Assembly: GCF_901709675.1 (NCBI RefSeq)
Contig: NC_051094.1
Location: 1,466,501 to 1,530,500, forward strand
From: Syngnathus acus
Taxonomy: Eukaryota > Chordata > Actinopteri > Syngnathiformes > Syngnathidae
Direction of reading: 5' to 3'
Length of the DNA: 64,000 nucleotides
The translations under genes and the position numbers were made by a program. How positions within the stretch are numbered: position 1 is the stretch's first letter; each line of letters opens with the position of its first letter. Shown here piece by piece: positions 61,901-64,000 of the stretch. Under the pieces are notes generated by a model, which was not told the DNA's origin, did not search any database, and worked only from the letters and a program-made list of their open reading frames with translations.

Positions 61901-64000
61901 TATGGTATTCAAGATATCATTTTATTATTTATACAATAACTAAATATTCTTTTGTATTATTGTAATATATTAGCACATGACTTCATCTGATTTGCAATGT
62001 AAACACTACAATTAATACGCTTTTTGTTTCCAGATTGAAACATTCGGGGACCCAAACGGCATCGTTCAATTTACAGATGATGCACTTGGAGAAGGTGTCT
62101 ACAAGGAACCCACAGAAGCAGAGGGGCCGTTCAACATCTCCTTGCCCGTCACACGCCGGGAGGGGGTCATGGGCAACGTTACGGTAAAATCCTTTTCAAC
62201 GCTCAAATTTGGCTTAAGCAAAGCTGAGTGCAAACACTTTGATTTCATGTTTCAGGTTCACTGGCAGATACATTCCGACTTTGACACGGCCGGGGACTTT
62301 TTAGCATTCTCTGGCTCTGTGCTAATCACAGAAGGCCAGCGCGAGGGAGAAATTGTCGTTAGCCTTCGGCCTGACACTGTGCCAGAACTGGAGGAGCTCT
62401 ACACCGTTCAACTGACAGCAGTGGAAGGCGGCGCTACCCTGGAGGCCAATTCCATCCTTTTACGCAGGCACATTAGGTCGCTTGTGTGATTCTACCGATT
62501 TTTCAGGGTTACAAATCAAATCCGGGAATAATCTGTCTTTCTCAATCCTTCAGGGTGCCCGCTAATGACGACCCCCACGGTGTTTTCTCCTTGAATCCTG
62601 AACAACAGTCTTTATTCGTGGAAGGGAGCAGGGCAGAGGTCCGTCGAGTTCTGGTACTGAACGCCACTCGGCTCGCCGGGCTGTTTGGTAACGTAAGCGC
62701 GGGCTACAGCATCACGAGCGGGACAGAGGAGGTGACGGCCATGTTTGTGGGAGGACAAGCTGATGGAGAACTTTTGTTCACTGAGGGACAGGCCTTCAGT
62801 TCGGTCACATTACACATCAGCAGCCAGGTTAGAATGACTTTTGACAGACAATCAGGATTAAAAATACCGTTTTTTTGTGTATTGTCAATTTGACTGCTTT
62901 TTCTCTGGCAGGTTTTTTTGTCTTTGGGTGGGAGATTCATTGTAGAGCTTATTCATGTAAGAATGCTCAGTCCTTTACTTGGCACACCGCCACTTCTCAA
63001 TCACGAGTCCTCTGTTGCTACGGTGACTGTGCCAGAAGAAGCTGCTAGCTCAGAGGTTAGTAAGTGGATAGAATAGAACTGAATTTTTTTTTTTTGCTGA
63101 TGGAAAAAAAGCCACTTACTAACATTTTTTCTGCTCTACCAGGTGGGTTTCGCCTCGCGAGCTTTATTCGTTCCAGATGTCGATACAGGGAAATGTGAGG
63201 CAAAGGTGACACGAGCCGGATTGTTTGGGGGTATCAGGGTCCAGTGGAGGGCAGGGTATCCTTCAGGACACTCTCCACCTGGTTTTCAAATTGGAACTAT
63301 CGTGCCAAATTCAGGTAAGAAAACCACAACGTGGAAGACGTACGACTGTTTGACTTGTGCTCATTCCTCAAATTTAGGCTCATTGGCTTTCTCCCATGGA
63401 GAAAGGACAAAGGTGATACTTCTGACAGCCGTGGCTGATGCATCTCAGCCAACTGCGCATGCGTTATACCTCACTGGCGCCACCTCTGGCACGACTGCAG
63501 ACAACACTGTCAAGCTCAGGTGAGACTTTAAGACCTGGGCTTGTGTTATTCCAACGAATGCATCGAAAATGGATCTAATCAACGACATGACCGTTCTCTG
63601 CACAGGTCAGGATTCACATTGGCAGAAGTGGAGCCGCTGGGAATCTACCAATTTGCACCAGAATCCCGCCAGCTGGTCATCGAGGAGGACATTCAGACGA
63701 TAAGGCTCCAAGTCCAGAAGCTCTACGGTTCTCGGAGCAACAGCACCCGCCTGTCCTACGCAACGATAGCCGGCAGCGCCGCTGCAGAAGTCGATTTTGT
63801 CGCCGTGGCAAAGGGCCATTTGGTTTTTGACTCTCCTCGCCAAAGCAGCATTTCCCTTCAGCTGTCAATCCTGGATGACTCTCTGTCCGAGCCGGATGAA
63901 TATTTTCACGTCAACCTTACTCATGTTGAAGTTCTTAGTCCAAATTCGGTTTTGGCTGACGTCTTCCCTCGAATCAACCCATCGCACAGTCTGGCAACCG
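27087..64000 (+). CDS. adgrv1: Adhesion G protein-coupled receptor V1 (VLGR1/GPR98), 78 exons, 3' end outside window
   Basis: ADGRV1 is a giant adhesion GPCR (about 6,300 residues in human) that forms the ankle links of hair-cell stereocilia and periciliary links of photoreceptors with usherin, whirlin and PDZD7; loss causes Usher syndrome 2C. The window encodes about 5,125 codons from MDLEWAG to ...RINPSHSLA. The order of parts matches the human protein: a signal peptide, Calx-beta-type repeats carrying D(D/E)xxPE acidic loops, an LNS/pentraxin-like domain (exons 21-22), more repeats, EAR/EPTP repeats (exons 49-54), then more repeats. The GAIN domain and seven helices must lie to the right. 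Introns are about 55-90 bases in much of the 3' half but 8 kb after exon 1. Phases join throughout except at exon 66/67, which is one base out. Exon coordinates are given in the block entries below. Confidence 0.96.
27353..27370. repeat. Homopolymer C run (18 bases)
   Basis: A C run is followed by G and seven more C in adgrv1 intron 1. It is length-unstable and prone to assembly error. Confidence 0.9.
28928..28963. repeat. TTTA tetranucleotide array
   Basis: About nine TTTA units lie in adgrv1 intron 1. Confidence 0.9.
29921..30005 (+). repeat. Interspersed teleost-type repeat (TTTATTTGTATAGC family)
   Basis: CAAGTCAAGTCAAG leads into TTTATTTGTATAGCCCTAAATCAC and AAAGAGCTTCACA. This wording is familiar from a very common dispersed fish repeat. 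The ends are not clear. Confidence 0.55.
30825..31027. mobile_element. hAT-like MITE with 8-base target duplication
   Basis: The left end is CACAGGTGTCAAAGTC and the right end is AAGTTTGACACCCCTG, an inverted near-match. A GGCCC block lies near each end. The flanks TTCTAAAA (30817-30824) and CTCTAAAA (31028-31035) form an 8-base duplication with one mismatch, as hAT elements make. At about 203 bases with no open frame it is a non-autonomous copy. Confidence 0.75.
32478..32735. repeat. Element with CATCCxTCCATT inverted ends
   Basis: CATCCGTCCATTTTCTATACCGCT (from about 32478) is mirrored by GGGATATAAATAATGGATCGATG (to about 32735). The motif CCATTTTCTATACCGC is extremely common in fish genomes. 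The interpretation as one inverted-repeat unit is inference. Confidence 0.45.
34326..34400. repeat. TAA/AAT trinucleotide array (imperfect)
   Basis: Several blocks of TAA units, interrupted by ATATAA and ATCTAGCAA, lie near the end of adgrv1 intron 1. Confidence 0.85.
35060..43733 (+). CDS. adgrv1: adgrv1 exons 2-20: signal peptide and first Calx-beta-type repeats
   Basis: Exons: 35060-35247, 35689-35838, 37166-37261, 37547-37651, 37732-37845, 37925-38155, 38256-38593, 38672-38942, 39609-39935, 40112-40288, 40356-40579, 41292-41418, 41505-41690, 41773-41953, 42034-42197, 42276-42399, 42484-42744, 43289-43415, 43510-43733. Exon 2 carries the signal core (FLHLTGLLLALSIPG) and the first repeat start LRFLGQTDFVVNESS. 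The repeats show paired features: a Gly-rich turn (GTYGTVTV, GSYGQVSA, GQLLKQLV) and an acidic loop (DDDLPEADE, DDEVPEIAE, DNIPETDE) that binds calcium in Calx-beta folds. N-glycosylation sequons (NVT, NIT, NLT) are frequent. Phases are consistent at every junction. Confidence 0.93.
36165..36359. mobile_element. MITE with CGGACTATAAGGCGC ends in adgrv1 intron 3
   Basis: The left end holds TTCTCGGACTATAAGGCGCC and the right end GGTGCGCCTTGTCGTCC followed by AAAAAATACGGTA, an imperfect inverted pair. This is a familiar dispersed teleost repeat. There is no open frame. Confidence 0.6.
43806..46071 (+). CDS. adgrv1: adgrv1 exons 21-22: LNS/pentraxin-like (LamG-type) domain
   Basis: Exon 21 (43806-44540, the largest) and exon 22 (45698-46071) encode the end of one repeat, the block EVAEDVLSEDDM, then the LNS/pentraxin-like domain. 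The latter shows NFTFSAWLVPRASTDGFIV, LYYGVKIHINESHITVKFYY, WLHVIVTLDDGIVEFFLDG, then YTGLLQDVRLYRTRLDRKRM. A new repeat follows with DDDEEEGEEVFYLQL and GLFGFTGGCIPD. In human this sits at about residues 1300-1510. A basic R-A-R-R sequence (44119-44130) precedes the domain. Confidence 0.93.
44541..45697 (+). other. adgrv1 intron 21 with a tandem duplication
   Basis: This 1.16 kb intron divides the LNS domain. Besides the duplication at 44859-45118 it holds only AT-rich unique sequence and no exon. Confidence 0.7.
44859..45118. repeat. Tandem duplication, two copies of about 133 bases
   Basis: Copy 1 (44859-44991) and copy 2 (44992-45118) both run from TTAAATATAATCTATAATTAAT to CACCATGGCCAGTGTCAGCA and AGTCTCA. 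Differences are few and lie mainly in the AT-rich first half, so the duplication is fairly recent. Confidence 0.9.
46489..55419 (+). CDS. adgrv1: adgrv1 exons 23-48: middle Calx-beta-type repeats
   Basis: Exons: 46489-46668, 47384-47564, 47638-47831, 47900-48029, 48271-48351, 48470-48609, 48672-49037, 49105-49348, 49411-49626, 49698-49913, 49980-50224, 50352-50533, 51154-51652, 51724-52033, 52161-52370, 52437-52567, 52624-52723, 52819-52998, 53073-53236, 53317-53404, 54060-54138, 54220-54358, 54431-54572, 54650-54915, 55031-55206, 55292-55419. Signature loops include DDNLPELAE, DEVPELDKNF, VVPELEETV, DDTPELQEYF and DAEPEANETF. Exon 27 is a short acidic Ser/Gly insert (EESGSGESDSD), like GSGSGDGD in human. 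Exon 35 is large and holds a cysteine-rich insert. Phase continuity holds at every junction. Confidence 0.92.
50241..50320. repeat. AATTT pentanucleotide array, about 16 units
   Basis: A near-perfect (TAATT)n run occupies most of adgrv1 intron 33, between the donor at 50225 and the acceptor at 50351. It is likely polymorphic in length. Confidence 0.95.
50573..51131. mobile_element. Non-autonomous DNA element with 27-base terminal inverted repeats in adgrv1 intron 34
   Basis: The left end TTACCGTTTTTTCCATGTAT continues AATGCGC. The right end GCGCATTATACATGG then AAAAAAACGGTAA is its inverse with one extra T. Inside each end a second motif recurs: GTGCGCATTATACATGGGTAC at about 50634 and GTGCGTATTATACATGGGTAC at about 51029. 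The element is about 559 bases with no open frame, so it is a MITE. It makes up most of intron 34, just before exon 35. Confidence 0.8.
51154..51652 (+). CDS. adgrv1: adgrv1 exon 35 with cysteine-bearing (PAN/apple-like) insert
   Basis: The exon starts within a repeat (GHFGRLRILYSTS) and then diverges into about 100 residues with STACAAACLRERTCQAFSIS and PPSCTWVTSG before returning to a repeat (GSDYIPVSAQS...NVAEMDESF). Four cysteines in a CxxxCx5CxAFS...C pattern recall PAN/apple modules. The human protein has a matching insert (CATLCLKEQACSAFS). The module name is inference; the coding call is firm. Confidence 0.85.
52068..52139. repeat. Short dispersed repeat (CATTGACGGTTATAGACGTCAAA) in adgrv1 intron 36
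   Basis: TGCCATTGACGGTTATAGACG is followed by a mirrored TTGGCAGTGAATGAATTAA. A related copy (TCACTGCCATTGACGACTATAGACGTCAAA) lies at about 39505-39540 in intron 9. The two copies and mirrored ends suggest a small MITE family. Confidence 0.6.
55501..56912 (+). CDS. adgrv1: adgrv1 exons 49-54: EAR/EPTP beta-propeller repeats
   Basis: Exons: 55501-55682, 55755-55901, 55974-56054, 56133-56397, 56498-56620, 56690-56912. The block has no Calx-beta acidic loops. It carries EAR/EPTP repeat signatures of the kind x-YxWxxGxF: ATLYQWQGVFVPVE, QIFVWTSGSFTLLQTL, CLLLRWTGGRFGNPQ and VLLWRLGQRSPELQQS, with SLYSWRSDAGLF near the end. EAR repeats occur in LGI proteins and ADGRV1 and are predicted to form a seven-bladed propeller for extracellular contacts. 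In human they lie at about 3255-3600; here at about codons 3243-3584. Phases are consistent. Confidence 0.92.
56982..64000 (+). CDS. adgrv1: adgrv1 exons 55-78: distal Calx-beta-type repeats, running off the window
   Basis: Exons: 56982-57186, 57252-57398, 57568-57823, 58140-58342, 58447-58623, 58680-58856, 58922-59101, 59178-59342, 59410-59533, 59608-59731, 59803-59941, 60011-60197, 60258-60493, 60713-60861, 60937-61135, 61210-61429, 61504-61743, 62034-62183, 62256-62476, 62554-62827, 62912-63055, 63143-63314, 63378-63519, 63606 to the window end. Signature loops: DDDVPEEQEHF, DDIPELSESF, DDAFPEERRQ, DDSLPEGPETF, DTVPELEELY. Two oddities: introns 55 (from 57187) and 71 (from 61744) appear to use GC donors. 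The 60197/60258 junction is one base out of frame. Exon 73 may instead end at 62467 with a GC donor. The last exon is open at 64000. Confidence 0.9.
58409..58440. repeat. TTTTA pentanucleotide array before an adgrv1 acceptor
   Basis: About six TTTTA units end only six bases before exon 59 (acceptor TTTAAG, 58441-58446), so the array itself supplies the pyrimidine tract. Confidence 0.9.
60515..60600 (+). mobile_element. Partial hAT-like MITE end in adgrv1 intron 67
   Basis: AGCAGGGGTGTCAAACTATGGCC is followed by two GGCCCGC blocks and an ACAAACTGACTTTG block. It matches the end of the element at 30825-31027 but I see no mirrored right end, so this copy is truncated or decayed. Confidence 0.6.
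61761..61913. repeat. Direct duplication inside adgrv1 intron 71
   Basis: Two copies of about 55 bases (61761-61815 and 61859-61913) share TTTTATTAATTGTAACAGTA and TTGAATATTATG, about 98 bases apart. Copy 1 carries the alternative GT donor discussed in the findings. Confidence 0.85.

Noticed and set aside
1-64000. tRNA genes, rRNA, CRISPR arrays, prophage or bacterial operons
   Set aside because: I found no cloverleaf with internal A/B boxes, no regularly spaced repeats and no prokaryotic gene organisation; the window is vertebrate nuclear DNA.

Overview
This is a gene-dense stretch of vertebrate nuclear DNA, almost certainly from a teleost fish. The genes are split by GT-AG (and a few GC-AG) introns and their proteins resemble known vertebrate proteins. 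Many introns are only 60-80 bases long. The non-coding DNA carries short inverted-repeat elements of kinds common in teleost genomes. There is no bacterial, phage, plasmid or CRISPR content.

Layout, left to right. 1-6257 is non-coding upstream DNA. 6258-17664 (+) is rhotekin (rtkn), 11 coding exons with a 6.5 kb first intron. 19447-20991 (-) is mblac2, a three-exon metallo-beta-lactamase-fold enzyme. 21509-22723 (+) is polr3g, an RNA polymerase III subunit, sharing a roughly 0.5 kb head-to-head promoter region with mblac2. 23637-26074 (-) is lysmd3, a LysM-domain membrane protein. 27087 to beyond the right edge (+) is adgrv1 (VLGR1/GPR98, Usher syndrome 2C), for which I resolve 78 exons and about 5,125 codons. 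Present are the signal peptide, roughly thirty Calx-beta-type repeats, the LNS/pentraxin-like domain and the EAR/EPTP repeats. The GAIN and seven-helix parts lie outside the window.

The order and orientation mblac2(-) polr3g(+) lysmd3(-) adgrv1(+) match the human 5q14.3 block as I know it. Rhotekin is on human chromosome 2, so its position next to this block is a lineage-specific junction or a rearrangement. The genes do not form a pathway: rhotekin is a Rho effector, mblac2 a hydrolase, polr3g a transcription subunit, lysmd3 a Golgi/surface LysM protein, and adgrv1 a giant adhesion GPCR of sensory hair cells and photoreceptors.

I found no undescribed biological system. The points worth checking are a one-base reading-frame conflict at an adgrv1 splice junction, several GC-AG introns, an in-frame upstream start plus overlapping uORF in lysmd3, a furin-type site before the adgrv1 LNS domain, a His/Asp-rich lysmd3 tail, several short inverted-repeat transposons, and CTCF-like motifs around rtkn. 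Exon boundaries were derived by hand from splice signals, phase continuity and remembered protein families; no alignment was run.
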